36,198 nucleotides of DNA from Acidobacteriota bacterium (GTDB taxonomy: Bacteria; Acidobacteriota; Thermoanaerobaculia; Gp7-AA8). The stretch covers positions 1 through 36,198 of the forward strand of contig JACPDH010000086.1 of the NCBI GenBank assembly GCA_016184115.1, written 5' to 3'. This document shows positions 15,520 through 24,571 of this stretch, piece by piece; position 1 is the stretch's first letter; each line of letters starts with the position of its first letter. The notes below the pieces were generated by a model that saw nothing but the letters and a program-made list of their open reading frames with translations, did not search any database and was not told the DNA's origin. A program made the translations under genes and the position numbers.

Positions 15520-18438
15520 TCATGGGATCTGCGGACGCGGGTTCGCCAGCTCCAGACGATGCCGGAGCACGCTTCGGTATGCATCCGCGGGGGTCGTGCG
15601 GGATCCGGTCGCGGCGGCGATCTCCTTCAGCAGTTTCGACGTCTTGCTCGTGCCGCTGGCGGAGGCGATCAGGGCGCTCAGTCGCGGATCGGCCGCGCGC
15701 GTCGTCGCGGCGAGGATCTCCCGGTAGCTGCTGAGGATGGAATGGAGATCCCGGGGCCCGGGTGGATTGATCGCTGCGAGCAACTCCTCGAGAAGGTGCG
15801 CGCACGCCAACTGGTGCAACCGTGAGCTCGGTGCGATGGCATTTACGGCGTCTGCGACGCGACCGAGCTTCAGGAACCCTTCGACCGGGAGCAGCCTCGA
15901 GTAGATCACTCCGAGCTCATCGCCCAGGAGGCGCCCCCCGGCGATCGCGGTGATCGCCGCGTCGACGGCCATCGTCCGTGCATCCGCATCCTGCGCCACG
16001 AGGGCCAGCGCGAGCGTGAGCTCCGCAAGAGGCGACATGCGCACGTTAGGATCGAGGAGCGGCTCGAGATACGCGGCCGTCGGAGTGAAACTGGCGGCCG
16101 GCCGGAACATCCGATCGACGATGGAGTGAATCCCCTTGATGAACACGGGCGTCGGATCCGAAGGCCAGATCGCCTGACGGTATCGCACATCGGCAACCGA
16201 GCCGAGAGTCCAGCGCTCGCTCCGCTCGAAGAAAAGCGAGAGCGGCCACTCGGGATCCTTCCGGGGCTCGAGTGATGTGGCGATCTCGACGACGTAGTCG
16301 TTCGCCCTGACGTACTGCTGCTTGTTGATTCGAATCGTCCACGAGTAGCTCACCGCGCCGGCGCCGTAGTGATACCCGGCCGCTGGCGTGTCGCGCAACG
16401 ACTCGTCGCTGCCGAACGGATCGCGCGCGCGGGCCGCCGCGGCCCAGAGGGGCCACGCCCCACGCGTGCCGCCGAGGCCTCCGATGAGACGTGAAAGGAC
16501 TCCTTTCGACCTCGGCTCCTCGGTTGCACCGAGTGCATGGCGAATGACGGCTCCTTCCTCTCGCTCGAGATCGTTCGCCTCGCCGAGCGCTTCGGCGCGA
16601 TGCTCCGGTGCAAGCCGGAGAAGCGCCTGCAGCAGGTCGCGCCGCCCGATGGCCATTTGCGCCTGCTGATAGGCTCGCGCGCGCTCGACGAGCACGCGCG
16701 GATCGATCCATGCGCCGTGCGTCGGCAATGCGAGGATCGGCGCGGCGCGCCGGTTTCGCACACGGTGGACGATCTCGTCGATGCGAAGCTCCAGGAACGT
16801 CTCCGGCGAATGCTCTCGCGAGCGGTGACTGGAGCCTCCCTGAAGCCAGAGCTGCACGAGGCGCATGAGCTGCGTTCCGACGACGCTCCAGTCGCTCACC
16901 CCCGTGGCATGCTGCGTGGTCCGCTGGAGCAGTGCCGCCGTCCGTGCGCGGTAGTCTGAAGGAGGCTCGACGGCGAGGCGGCTGAAGGCGTCGAGCGCTC
17001 GCTCGAGGTCGACGGCTGTCGATTGCGTCTCCATGATCGCCAGCATGAGGTCGACCATCTCCGTGAAGTCGCGCACCGGCTCGACGGCACAGCTCGCATC
17101 GAGCCGAGGGATCGTCGCCAACGGGACGTAACGAGGAGGAGTGCCGGCGCTGGCGATCGCCGCGAGAAGCGGATCGACCGCGTAGAGCGCACGCAAGGAG
17201 GGATCGAGCGCGCGGGCGCGAGCCAGTAACGCCTCCAGCGCGACGGTTCCGTCCTGGTGATCCCCGGCGCCCTCCGCGGCGACGAGGCCGGCCGCTCGGG
17301 CGCGCTGCGAGGGGGCCACGTCCTCCACGAGCCCGGCGAGCTCCGCGGGCGCGCCTAACGTGGCGATGAAATCGAGCGCCTTCTCGTGAACGTCGGCGGA
17401 TGGGTGGCGCAGCGCATCGACTGCGACGCGTGCCGCTTCGATCGAAAGCGAGGCGTCTTTCTTCACCATCCTCGCGAGCAGCGTCAGTGCCGCTTCGGCC
17501 GGCGCCTTCGTCTCCCTCTGCAGCATGGGAGCGATCCGTGAGATCAGTGCGTGCGACTCGAGCGACCCATCCTTCAAGAGAACGGCGCACTGCTCGAGGG
17601 CGAAGCGGGCAACGGCATCGGTCCGATGCGACAGCAGATCGAGATACGCCTCGCGCAGCGCCGCGCGCTCCTCCGGCCCCGGCTCCAGTTCCTTGATGAG
17701 GCGAACGTAGAACGGGGTGTCCCGCAACTGCAGCCCCCTGCGAAGCGTCTCGTGCGCGGCGTGGAGGAGCCTTCTCCGATCGAGCGCCCCTTCTCTCGCA
17801 AGCGCGATCAGCGCCGGTCCCCACGCGCTCCCATGCTCGTCCTGCCACGTCGATCCCGCGCCGGGGAAGAGCTGCCCTCGTACCGTGTCGACTTCGAAAA
17901 TGCGCCAGATCTCGTGCTCCAGCAGCGTGGGATCCTCCTTGATTCGTTGCAGGAGGGGCCGCCGCTGCTGATACCAGCCCGCACCCGCCGAGGATCGCAC
18001 CATGTTGATGATGTAGTTGTCGGCCGAAGGCCGCTCGCAGACGCCGTCGCGCACGAGCCCTCTCACGACCGACCAGCGCGGCCACTCCTTATCCAGCTCC
18101 TGCGCGATGAACTTGTCGATCCACTCGGGTCTCCGCTCACGAAGAATTCGTATGACATCAGCAGTCGAATCGCACTCCGGTGAATCGCTCCAGGAGAAGA
18201 AGCGGCTGTTGGCCCGCTTCACGTCGGTCCAGGGACAGATCGCGACGACGGCGAGGCGCAGGTTCATGCTGCCTTCGATACCGTCGTGCACCTTCCGGTA
18301 CGCGGACGAGACTTCCTTCGAGAAACGGCGACGGTCGGCCTCCGTGAGGCCGCAAAGCACCGACAGGAGCTCGTGCCGTTCCGCCGCGTCAACCCAGGCC
18401 GCGAACTGACCCGGCTTCCAGTCCACGGCCTCAGTCAT
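15520..18438 (-). CDS. large helical-repeat protein, DUF6493-like
   Basis: 972 aa, no signal peptide, almost wholly alpha-helical. The N-terminus (LLSVLCGLTEADRRRFSKEV) and the partner gene fit the DUF6493 family, whose members usually sit beside a SWIM zinc-finger protein. The middle section has ARM/HEAT-like pairs (EAALTLLARMVKKDASLSIE, SADVHEKALDFIATLG). The C-terminal part has a non-repeat segment around GYHYGAGAVSYSWTIR. Its ATG overlaps the end of the SWIM gene by 8 bp, so the two are coupled. The molecular function is not established; a scaffold or nucleic-acid-related role with the SWIM partner is inference. The last gene of this pair ends 217 bp before the sigma operon, which has its own promoters. 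Confidence 0.7.
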   Translation of the reverse strand: MTEAVDWKPGQFAAWVDAAERHELLSVLCGLTEADRRRFSKEVSSAYRKVHDGIEGSMNLRLAVVAICPWTDVKRANSRFFSWSDSPECDSTADVIRILRERRPEWIDKFIAQELDKEWPRWSVVRGLVRDGVCERPSADNYIINMVRSSAGAGWYQQRRPLLQRIKEDPTLLEHEIWRIFEVDTVRGQLFPGAGSTWQDEHGSAWGPALIALAREGALDRRRLLHAAHETLRRGLQLRDTPFYVRLIKELEPGPEERAALREAYLDLLSHRTDAVARFALEQCAVLLKDGSLESHALISRIAPMLQRETKAPAEAALTLLARMVKKDASLSIEAARVAVDALRHPSADVHEKALDFIATLGAPAELAGLVEDVAPSQRARAAGLVAAEGAGDHQDGTVALEALLARARALDPSLRALYAVDPLLAAIASAGTPPRYVPLATIPRLDASCAVEPVRDFTEMVDLMLAIMETQSTAVDLERALDAFSRLAVEPPSDYRARTAALLQRTTQHATGVSDWSVVGTQLMRLVQLWLQGGSSHRSREHSPETFLELRIDEIVHRVRNRRAAPILALPTHGAWIDPRVLVERARAYQQAQMAIGRRDLLQALLRLAPEHRAEALGEANDLEREEGAVIRHALGATEEPRSKGVLSRLIGGLGGTRGAWPLWAAAARARDPFGSDESLRDTPAAGYHYGAGAVSYSWTIRINKQQYVRANDYVVEIATSLEPRKDPEWPLSLFFERSERWTLGSVADVRYRQAIWPSDPTPVFIKGIHSIVDRMFRPAASFTPTAAYLEPLLDPNVRMSPLAELTLALALVAQDADARTMAVDAAITAIAGGRLLGDELGVIYSRLLPVEGFLKLGRVADAVNAIAPSSRLHQLACAHLLEELLAAINPPGPRDLHSILSSYREILAATTRAADPRLSALIASASGTSKTSKLLKEIAAATGSRTTPADAYRSVLRHRLELANPRPQIP

Positions 18439-19786
18439 CGTCTCCCTCGAGGTCGATTCTCGCCGCGAGGATGTGCTTGCACGGTCCGCGCTCCCCCTGG
18501 TTGCGACTGAACCACCGACAGGTGCACAGATCTCCGCTCTCGCTCAACCTAACGACGTGCTCGACCTCGGTGCCACGAACGAAGCACTCGCCGCCGTCGC
18601 TCCGCCGCGTCTGCCAGCGCAGCGCGCCGGCAGCGACGATCGCGCGGGCGTCCTTTAGGCGCGGGTGAAGTTGTTCGACCTTGGACACGTCGAACGGTAG
18701 CTCGCGGTGGAAGTACCCGCCGGCGGCGGAGTCGTATCCCACGAGTCCTCGGGCGCTCAGCATCGCCAGCGCCGTCTCGACCGTTTCGCGCGGGAGCCCG
18801 GTGCGACCAGCGACCTGGTCGACGTCGAGCAGCGATTGCCAGCGAAGCTCGGCGCGAACGCGATGGAGCGCTCCTTCCCACTCGCCAGAGGCGAGCTTCT
18901 TCAGGACCTGACCCTCTCCCGAAAACCCGCGCGAGACGTCGGGACTCACCGCGATCCACATGTGTCCTGTCTCGAAGACGAGCTCCCAGGCGCTCACGGC
19001 GCTCTCCTCGTCGCTCCAGACCCGGAGGCGTTTGGCCCGCCCGGCGATCGGCTCCAGCAGTCGCAGGCGATCCGTGCCCGCCACTCTCACGCCATCGCGT
19101 GACGCCACTTTCGAAAGGCGCAGCGTCTTGCCCGAGGGCACGACCCATGACGCCTCTTTCGGGGCACCGCCGCGCGGCAGAGCGCGAAGGAATCGCTGTG
19201 CTTCGAGGCTACTCACCTCGAGGGCCGCGCGGAGCCGCGGAAGATATGCCTGCACCTCGGTGAACCCCTTGATCCAGCGAACTGAAAGCTTCACTTTCTT
19301 CTCGACGACCGAGCCGCTCGCCTCCGAGGCGAGCTTCACTTCCTCGGCGCCGACCGCGAGACGCGCATCGCCGCCGGTGCGCAGCCGGCCGACTGCGCCG
19401 CGCATCGGCGTGTTGAAGTCGACGTTCGTCGTGCCACTGCGGCGCGCTCCGGTTTCGAACGCCTCACCCGAGAAGTCGGCGCGACCATAGACGCCGCAGC
19501 ATGAAGAGAAGCCCTCGAAGCGCAGCGCCGCCTCGCTGCACGTGACCACCGGATCGATCTGCCGCATCGCCCCGGGAATGTAGAAACGGCTTCGCACGAG
19601 CTCGGAAAGGACGAGGAGCATGTCGGACAACTCGTCAGGGCGCACGATCCGTCCCTCGAAGAAATACGGGGATTCGCTCGCATCCTGCTGCGTGCCGGAG
19701 GTGGCGAGACGAAGTCCGTAGCCAGTCTCGACGTGCGAGGCGAACGGATAGCGATACGTATGCAGAAGCTGCGCAGACGATGCCAT
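18431..19786 (-). CDS. SWIM zinc-finger protein
   Basis: 451 aa, cytoplasmic. The C-terminus has the SWIM signature CxC-xn-CxH: Cys421, Cys423, Cys436 and His438 (CTCRWFSRNQGERGPCKHIL). SWIM domains bind DNA or proteins through zinc. Before it, about residues 335-375 look like a small winged-helix segment (DVDQVAGRTGLPRETVETAL, then MLSARGLVGYDSA). The large N-terminal half (MLLVLSELVRSRFYIPGAMR) is typical of SWIM proteins paired with DUF6493-like genes. It is the first gene of the pair and diverges from the HEAT-like gene at 19849, with 62 bp between them. The cellular role is unknown; related SWIM pairs in other bacteria occur near MoxR/VWA genes, none of which is present here. Confidence 0.85.
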   Translation of the reverse strand: MASSAQLLHTYRYPFASHVETGYGLRLATSGTQQDASESPYFFEGRIVRPDELSDMLLVLSELVRSRFYIPGAMRQIDPVVTCSEAALRFEGFSSCCGVYGRADFSGEAFETGARRSGTTNVDFNTPMRGAVGRLRTGGDARLAVGAEEVKLASEASGSVVEKKVKLSVRWIKGFTEVQAYLPRLRAALEVSSLEAQRFLRALPRGGAPKEASWVVPSGKTLRLSKVASRDGVRVAGTDRLRLLEPIAGRAKRLRVWSDEESAVSAWELVFETGHMWIAVSPDVSRGFSGEGQVLKKLASGEWEGALHRVRAELRWQSLLDVDQVAGRTGLPRETVETALAMLSARGLVGYDSAAGGYFHRELPFDVSKVEQLHPRLKDARAIVAAGALRWQTRRSDGGECFVRGTEVEHVVRLSESGDLCTCRWFSRNQGERGPCKHILAARIDLEGDDD

Positions 19787-19848
19787 GCGAGTGGCCGCAT
19801 TCTCTCACGGGGCCATCCCGAGGCGCAGCGAGGCGGTTAAACTTTCGC

Positions 19849-21069
19849 ATGCCTCTCCTCGATGGTTTATCGCGAGTCGATTGGTCAGCACTGCATCACG
19901 CGTACGGAGCGGCAGTTGACGTCCCGGACCTGCTGCATGCGCTCGTCGAGCCAGACAGCGCGCCTACTGCACTTTGTGCGGAGGCGAAAGGGGCCCGTCG
20001 CGATATCCGCGACCATGTCGAGTGGACGCTCTGGGGCAATGTCTTTCACCAAGGAACGCGATGGCAAGTCACGGCGACAGTCGTTCCCTTCCTCGTCGAG
20101 ATCCTGCGCGACGGGCCGAAAGACGATGAACTGCGGCGCTTCCTGATCTCGTACCTTCACCACCTCGCAATCGGCTACCCAGAAGATACCTTCCCCGACC
20201 GCATCGATCCCGACGAGGCGTTCCGCGCGCTCGAGGGGAAGGTCGATCCAGGAGGAGAACCCGACTACGGTCAGGATGCCTCGTTCGGAATCTGGGCGCG
20301 CGACGCTTACCTCGCGGTCGAGGAGGCGATCGACACCATCGCGCGGTTCATCGACGCGGATGACAACGAAAGCGCGCTCGAGGCGATCGCACTTGTCGCA
20401 TCATTCCCTCGCTGCGGGACGAAGACAGTTCCGTTGCTGCGCGAGGTCGCGCGCACGAGACGGGATCAACGCGCGGCACATGCCGTGATCTCGCTGGCGC
20501 AGCTCGTTGACGGCGACGCTCTCGAAGACGCCGCTCATCTCGTCGCTTCCGACGATCGCGCCGTCGCGGTCCAGGCCGCGTGTGCCGTGATCCTCGAGGA
20601 TGCTACGCGCGTCTCGAACGACGCGATCGGGCTGTTGACGGCACCACTCGGCGATCTGGCCGGCGCGCGCTCCACGCATGCCGGTTCGCTCAGCCAACTC
20701 GTCGGGCGCTGTCTCGTGCTCGTCCCCGGCTCGGAGCGTGAGCGCGCGATGGACGCGATCGCATACCAGCATCGCGACGCGACTCCGATCGAGCGAGTCT
20801 CGCTCTCCGCATCGCTGCTGAGTCTGGCTTTCGCCGGAGAACGCGCGCCTGATTCGGCCGCGGGACTGACTCCGCCGCAACGGCGTGCGATCGAGGCGAT
20901 CCGCGACCATGGCGCATTCGTGATCGACAACGCGCAGTTCACCAACTACGCACTCCTGATGCGCGAATGGGGGCTGCCCGACTCGGCGAAAGGTGTGAGG
21001 GATTGGCTGGAGGGACGCGAACCGGAGGCGGGACCGACGACTCGCTCGCCATGGTGGAAGCTGCGGTAG
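19849..21069 (+). CDS. HEAT-like repeat protein of unknown function
   Basis: 406 aa from the ATG at 19849 (MPLLDGLSRVDWSAL). The frame is open from 19780 but would then run into the divergent SWIM gene. There is no signal peptide or membrane segment. The conserved block WTLWGNVFHQGTRWQVTATV followed by VPFLVEIL is characteristic of a bacterial HEAT-type family with a LxGNxxHQGT pattern. Helical repeats with EALVAS- and AAHAVISLAQL-like units follow to about residue 300. It is probably a soluble adaptor. It sits head-to-head with the SWIM/DUF6493-like pair, which may share its promoter region. The start codon lacks a clear ribosome binding site. Confidence 0.7.
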   Translation: MPLLDGLSRVDWSALHHAYGAAVDVPDLLHALVEPDSAPTALCAEAKGARRDIRDHVEWTLWGNVFHQGTRWQVTATVVPFLVEILRDGPKDDELRRFLISYLHHLAIGYPEDTFPDRIDPDEAFRALEGKVDPGGEPDYGQDASFGIWARDAYLAVEEAIDTIARFIDADDNESALEAIALVASFPRCGTKTVPLLREVARTRRDQRAAHAVISLAQLVDGDALEDAAHLVASDDRAVAVQAACAVILEDATRVSNDAIGLLTAPLGDLAGARSTHAGSLSQLVGRCLVLVPGSERERAMDAIAYQHRDATPIERVSLSASLLSLAFAGERAPDSAAGLTPPQRRAIEAIRDHGAFVIDNAQFTNYALLMREWGLPDSAKGVRDWLEGREPEAGPTTRSPWWKLR

Positions 21070-21141
21070 AACGAAACGCCAACGAAATCAGACCTGCGGT
21101 GGGATAGACGAAGCGCGAGTTGATCGGACGCGGCGAGTTGC

Positions 21142-21182
21142 AGATCCGTACCCGTTCTGGGCCACCGTCCCAGAGCGGATCT
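21142..21182 (+). terminator. hairpin terminator candidate after the HEAT-like gene
   Basis: AGATCCG (21142-21148) pairs with CGGATCT (21176-21182), and inside it CTGGG (21157-21161) pairs with CCCAG (21169-21173). It is followed by the pyrimidine-rich TGTTTGCTTCTATTT. It lies between convergent genes. Confidence 0.5.
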
Positions 21183-21237
21183 GTTTGCTTCTATTTCAAA
21201 GGCGGCTACCGCATGTCTGGCAATCCGCGCCGTCAAG

Positions 21238-21256
21238 CGGACGCGTGTCGCGTCCG
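21238..21256 (-). terminator. short hairpin downstream of the 1002-aa protein gene
   Basis: CGGACGCG-TGT-CGCGTCCG is a perfect 8-bp stem with a 3-nt loop, 30 bp past the stop codon on the minus strand. It has no T-run, so termination is uncertain. Confidence 0.4.
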
Positions 21257-21286
21257 GATGCGTGTTAGGGGGTGGATCGTGGACCT

Positions 21287-24200
21287 TCAGTCCGTTCGAA
21301 GCAGTGAGTCTCCGGTTCCATTGTCGATCGATGAAACGAACACCATCACGGCACCGCTTCCGCCGACGACCTCCACATCGACCTCCACGTTCCGGAGATC
21401 CCCGAGCTCATCCTCGCGGCTCGCGCCGAGGATCGCACGCGCGAGGTTGTTGACCTGGAGGAATTGATTCGGGTTGAGGGCGTATTCGGCGAACGCGCTT
21501 CCACGTCCCTGGGCGAGGAGAGACGCCGCAAAGTCGTAGCGCAGAGTGACGCGAACCGTTGCCGCGTTACCTGTCGTTTCGACGAGACCGAAGTTCGTTC
21601 GGAATGAGGCGGGTCTCGCCTTCTGAATCGTATCGAGTGCCGCATCTTCGATTCCAGCCATCCGGCGGAGATCTCCGATCCGGAGGCTCTGCGAGATCGC
21701 GAGCGCGGGAACCGCGCTCCCGAACGTCGCGCTCTCCCCTGCTTTCGTCGTGTAATTGCGGCTCGTCATGACGACTTCGCCCGCACTCGGTATCCACAGG
21801 ATGTATCCGACCGTGTCGCCCGTCACGCCGAAGTACGAGCCAGTCACGTCATTGAGTACGAGCGTATTGCGTGGAAGGATCGACGCAGGTTTATCGAAGA
21901 CCTGACCCTCTCGCGAGACGTAGCGGAGGGTGCCCGTCGCCGCGGTGGTCGCGTGTGTGTTCAGAATTGCAACGTCGGTTCGGAAGAAGGTGTCATTCGC
22001 GCCTCGAACGGCTCCCGCAACCGGGAAGATCATCACTTCGGAGCGTGAATAGCCGTACTGGCGCGGCCAATCCGAGACCGACCACGTGTCACCGCTGAGC
22101 TTGTCGACCGGAGTCGCGTATGCGAAGAAGCGCCCAGTCGCGCCACTGTTGGTCAGGAATGCCGACACTCCGCCTTGAGGCACGACGGCGCCGAGCTGAA
22201 TCAACCCGAATCCAGGGACGGTGTCCGTGCGCGTGCCGAGGACCTCCCCCGAGGAGCCGCGGAACGACGTCGAAACGGTCACTTCCGCGCCCGACGTCTC
22301 CTGGATGTAGAGGTTCGTGTGGCTCGTCGCGTCCGCGCGGAGGCCCGCGAGGAAGATCGTCTCGCCAGGCGCCGCACCGCGATCGGAGCGGAACGTCGGA
22401 ATGATCGTTCCGAATGTGCCTTCCGGGTTGCTCGCATTGAAGACGTTCGCGGCGAGACCGATCTTCTGTGGCGACGCGGTCCGAAGCTGCAGGCTTCCGA
22501 GTTGCGACGTCGATCCAAAGACCGAGCTCACGAGATCCGCGTATGCATGCGGTTGATTCGGGATGACCGCCGCGAGCGTTGCCGCCTGCACCGCGCTCGA
22601 TGAACCTCCAATCGGATTGAAGTACATCGAGAGATTAGGCAGGCTCTCGCCGCGCGTGAGGTTCACGATCGAGAGATCGGAGAGAAACACGCCGACGCTT
22701 CCGGTGACATGACCGACACCGGGAATGAAGTACGCAATCTCACCTGCGCCGAGCGGAGGAATCGCCAGTGTCCCCGTCGCCGGCTTCACGGTATCCGTGA
22801 CGGCGACCGGAGCGGCGAACGAGGGCGCCGAATCGAGCGGCTCGCGTGTAAACGCGTTGCTTCTCGACCACGTGAGCAGGAGGTCTCCAAAAACGGATCC
22901 GTTCAGAGAATCGGAATCGGGCCGCCGCGTTCGATCGATCGTGAAGTTGACGGAGCGCGTCTGTCCCGGGCCGATCGAGACGACACCACCTTCGGGCTTG
23001 ATCCACGGCTGCGTCGTACTGGCGATGCCTTGCAGCGATGCGCTCCCCGAGTTCGTGAATGCGATCGATCCGGACGTCGAGCTCCCCGAACCCGCGACGT
23101 CGACGCGATTCGCCTCAGGCACCGCGATGACGTCGGGCGGTGCGGTTGCCGCGGAGAGAAGCTGGATCGGGATCGTCGCGCCCGAAGGAACGCCGCTGCC
23201 GAGCGGCGTCGACGATCCGTTGTAGACACCTGCCGCACGCGAGAGTCCCGTCGCCGTTACGCGCTGCGATGCTCCGGGCGCAAGCGAGAACTGCGAGGGG
23301 CTCTGGCTGAAGAACGTGCCGTTCGTCCCGAGCGAGATCGTCGTCGTCACGTCGCCGGCATTCTTGAGTACGAAACTCGTCGTCCCACCGCTGACGTTTT
23401 CGTTCTGGATGATGGGTGCCGGCGCCTCGCCGATCACGATTCGAGGGCCGCGACTGCTGATCGTAACCTGATGAGAATCGTTGGCATTGCTGCAACCGGC
23501 ATGACTGGCGCTGAGCGAGTAGGAGCCCGGCGAGGCAAACTTCACCGCGATCGTGCTCGCGTCGGCTTGACCCTGGACGGCGCCGCCGGCTGTGCTCCAA
23601 AGCCAGCCAGTGCGGAGGTTGGCGGTGCTGCAGGTTGCGGCGAAGGAAAGGAGATCATTCCTGAAACCATCGTCGGGGCCGTCGATGCTCACAGTCGGTA
23701 CGGCTCCGCCAACCGGTGTGATCGAAACGGAATCGAAATTCGCCTCGGTGTTCGATCCGGCAGAGAGATCGAGGCGCTCGACGTCGATGGAAAAGTGGAC
23801 GCTCCGGACCGTCGATGGAGGCTCCGCCGGTAGGTTGAGGGGAGAAGAGATCTCAGCCCATAGGTCCTTCGTGAACGAGGTGGGGTTGACGAAGATCGTG
23901 TAGGTCAGGGGGTTGGAACCCGTACAACCCGCGCCGTTGAAGAACTGCGCGCCGATCCGGACCTTCGCCGACGACGCGGCTGACGAGTGGAGGTAGACGA
24001 AACCCGAGAGACTGTACTTCGCCGACGGCGCCGGGATCTCGATGCACTGACCGATCTTGGTGACTGCCTCGGCGCCGCTGCTGATGAGTTTCGCGGATCC
24101 CGATGAAGGCGAGCCTGCGGCGTCGCGCGAACCGTCCCACGCGTAATTCGAGGATGGTCCGACCTGGCTCCAGCCACTCAACGAAGTGTTGAACTCGCCG

Positions 24201-24295
24201 TTGTTCGCGAGGTTCGTCGTCGCGGCGCCGATCTGCAATGCGACCGTTAACGTGATGACCACGAGAGTGACAGCTGGCCGAGGGTGGACGCGCAT
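21287..24295 (-). CDS. large secreted beta-rich protein with CBM-like N-terminus
   Basis: 1002 aa from the ATG at 24295, chosen because AGGAGG lies 7 nt upstream and a signal peptide follows (VTLVVITLTVALQIGA). The frame is open to 25030. Residues of about 25-190 (NLANNGEFNTSLSGWSQVG, SSAKVRIGAQFFNG, NFDSVSITPVGG) look like a carbohydrate-binding jelly roll of the CBM4/9 type. About 195-330 are Ig/PKD-like and 330-530 further beta domains. Two copies of a module start near IAYFIPGVGHVTGS and MIFPVAGAVRGANDTFFRTD. That module, with GTFGTIIP and SHTNLYIQ, resembles the C-terminal module of the nine-heme cytochrome. No enzyme motif is seen, so an adhesin or matrix protein is the best guess. It has no CTERM tag. 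Confidence 0.8.
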   Translation of the reverse strand: MRVHPRPAVTLVVITLTVALQIGAATTNLANNGEFNTSLSGWSQVGPSSNYAWDGSRDAAGSPSSGSAKLISSGAEAVTKIGQCIEIPAPSAKYSLSGFVYLHSSAASSAKVRIGAQFFNGAGCTGSNPLTYTIFVNPTSFTKDLWAEISSPLNLPAEPPSTVRSVHFSIDVERLDLSAGSNTEANFDSVSITPVGGAVPTVSIDGPDDGFRNDLLSFAATCSTANLRTGWLWSTAGGAVQGQADASTIAVKFASPGSYSLSASHAGCSNANDSHQVTISSRGPRIVIGEAPAPIIQNENVSGGTTSFVLKNAGDVTTTISLGTNGTFFSQSPSQFSLAPGASQRVTATGLSRAAGVYNGSSTPLGSGVPSGATIPIQLLSAATAPPDVIAVPEANRVDVAGSGSSTSGSIAFTNSGSASLQGIASTTQPWIKPEGGVVSIGPGQTRSVNFTIDRTRRPDSDSLNGSVFGDLLLTWSRSNAFTREPLDSAPSFAAPVAVTDTVKPATGTLAIPPLGAGEIAYFIPGVGHVTGSVGVFLSDLSIVNLTRGESLPNLSMYFNPIGGSSSAVQAATLAAVIPNQPHAYADLVSSVFGSTSQLGSLQLRTASPQKIGLAANVFNASNPEGTFGTIIPTFRSDRGAAPGETIFLAGLRADATSHTNLYIQETSGAEVTVSTSFRGSSGEVLGTRTDTVPGFGLIQLGAVVPQGGVSAFLTNSGATGRFFAYATPVDKLSGDTWSVSDWPRQYGYSRSEVMIFPVAGAVRGANDTFFRTDVAILNTHATTAATGTLRYVSREGQVFDKPASILPRNTLVLNDVTGSYFGVTGDTVGYILWIPSAGEVVMTSRNYTTKAGESATFGSAVPALAISQSLRIGDLRRMAGIEDAALDTIQKARPASFRTNFGLVETTGNAATVRVTLRYDFAASLLAQGRGSAFAEYALNPNQFLQVNNLARAILGASREDELGDLRNVEVDVEVVGGSGAVMVFVSSIDNGTGDSLLRTD

Positions 24296-24423
24296 CGATT
24301 CCTCCTGAAGATCCGCCGCGAGACAGGGGCAGACAGGAATTGATCGGACTGGGCAGACGTGTGCGATCAGTATACAACTCGCGCCGCGACGCAGGCGGCG
24401 GTTCGCACGGCATTCGACCCGTG

Positions 24424-24480
24424 CGTCCGCGAACCACGAACGGACGGGGGTCACCTGTTGGCCCCCTCGTGTCACGGGGG
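24424..24480. repeat. intergenic hairpins with a REP-like half site
   Basis: CGTCCG (24424-24429) pairs with CGGACG (24441-24446). The G-run at 24446-24450 and the C-run at 24462-24466 can pair, or the C-run can pair with 24476-24480. GGGGTCAC at 24447-24454 equals the end of the REP-like unit, but the rest does not match. It lies in the 276-bp divergent gap before the GT9 gene, which holds nothing else I recognise. Confidence 0.35.
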
Positions 24481-24571
24481 ACGTGGTATCTCTGGGTGGC
24501 TGGATGCACGCCGGTTTGATTCGAGAACTGGAGACGTAACCCCGAGGCTTTCGCCGCGTTATGCTGTCGTC

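Noticed and set aside
16046-18085. 679-codon minus-strand frame inside the DUF6493-like gene
   Set aside because: It is an arginine/alanine-rich frame-shifted shadow; the 972-aa frame matches a family and overlaps its partner gene as expected.
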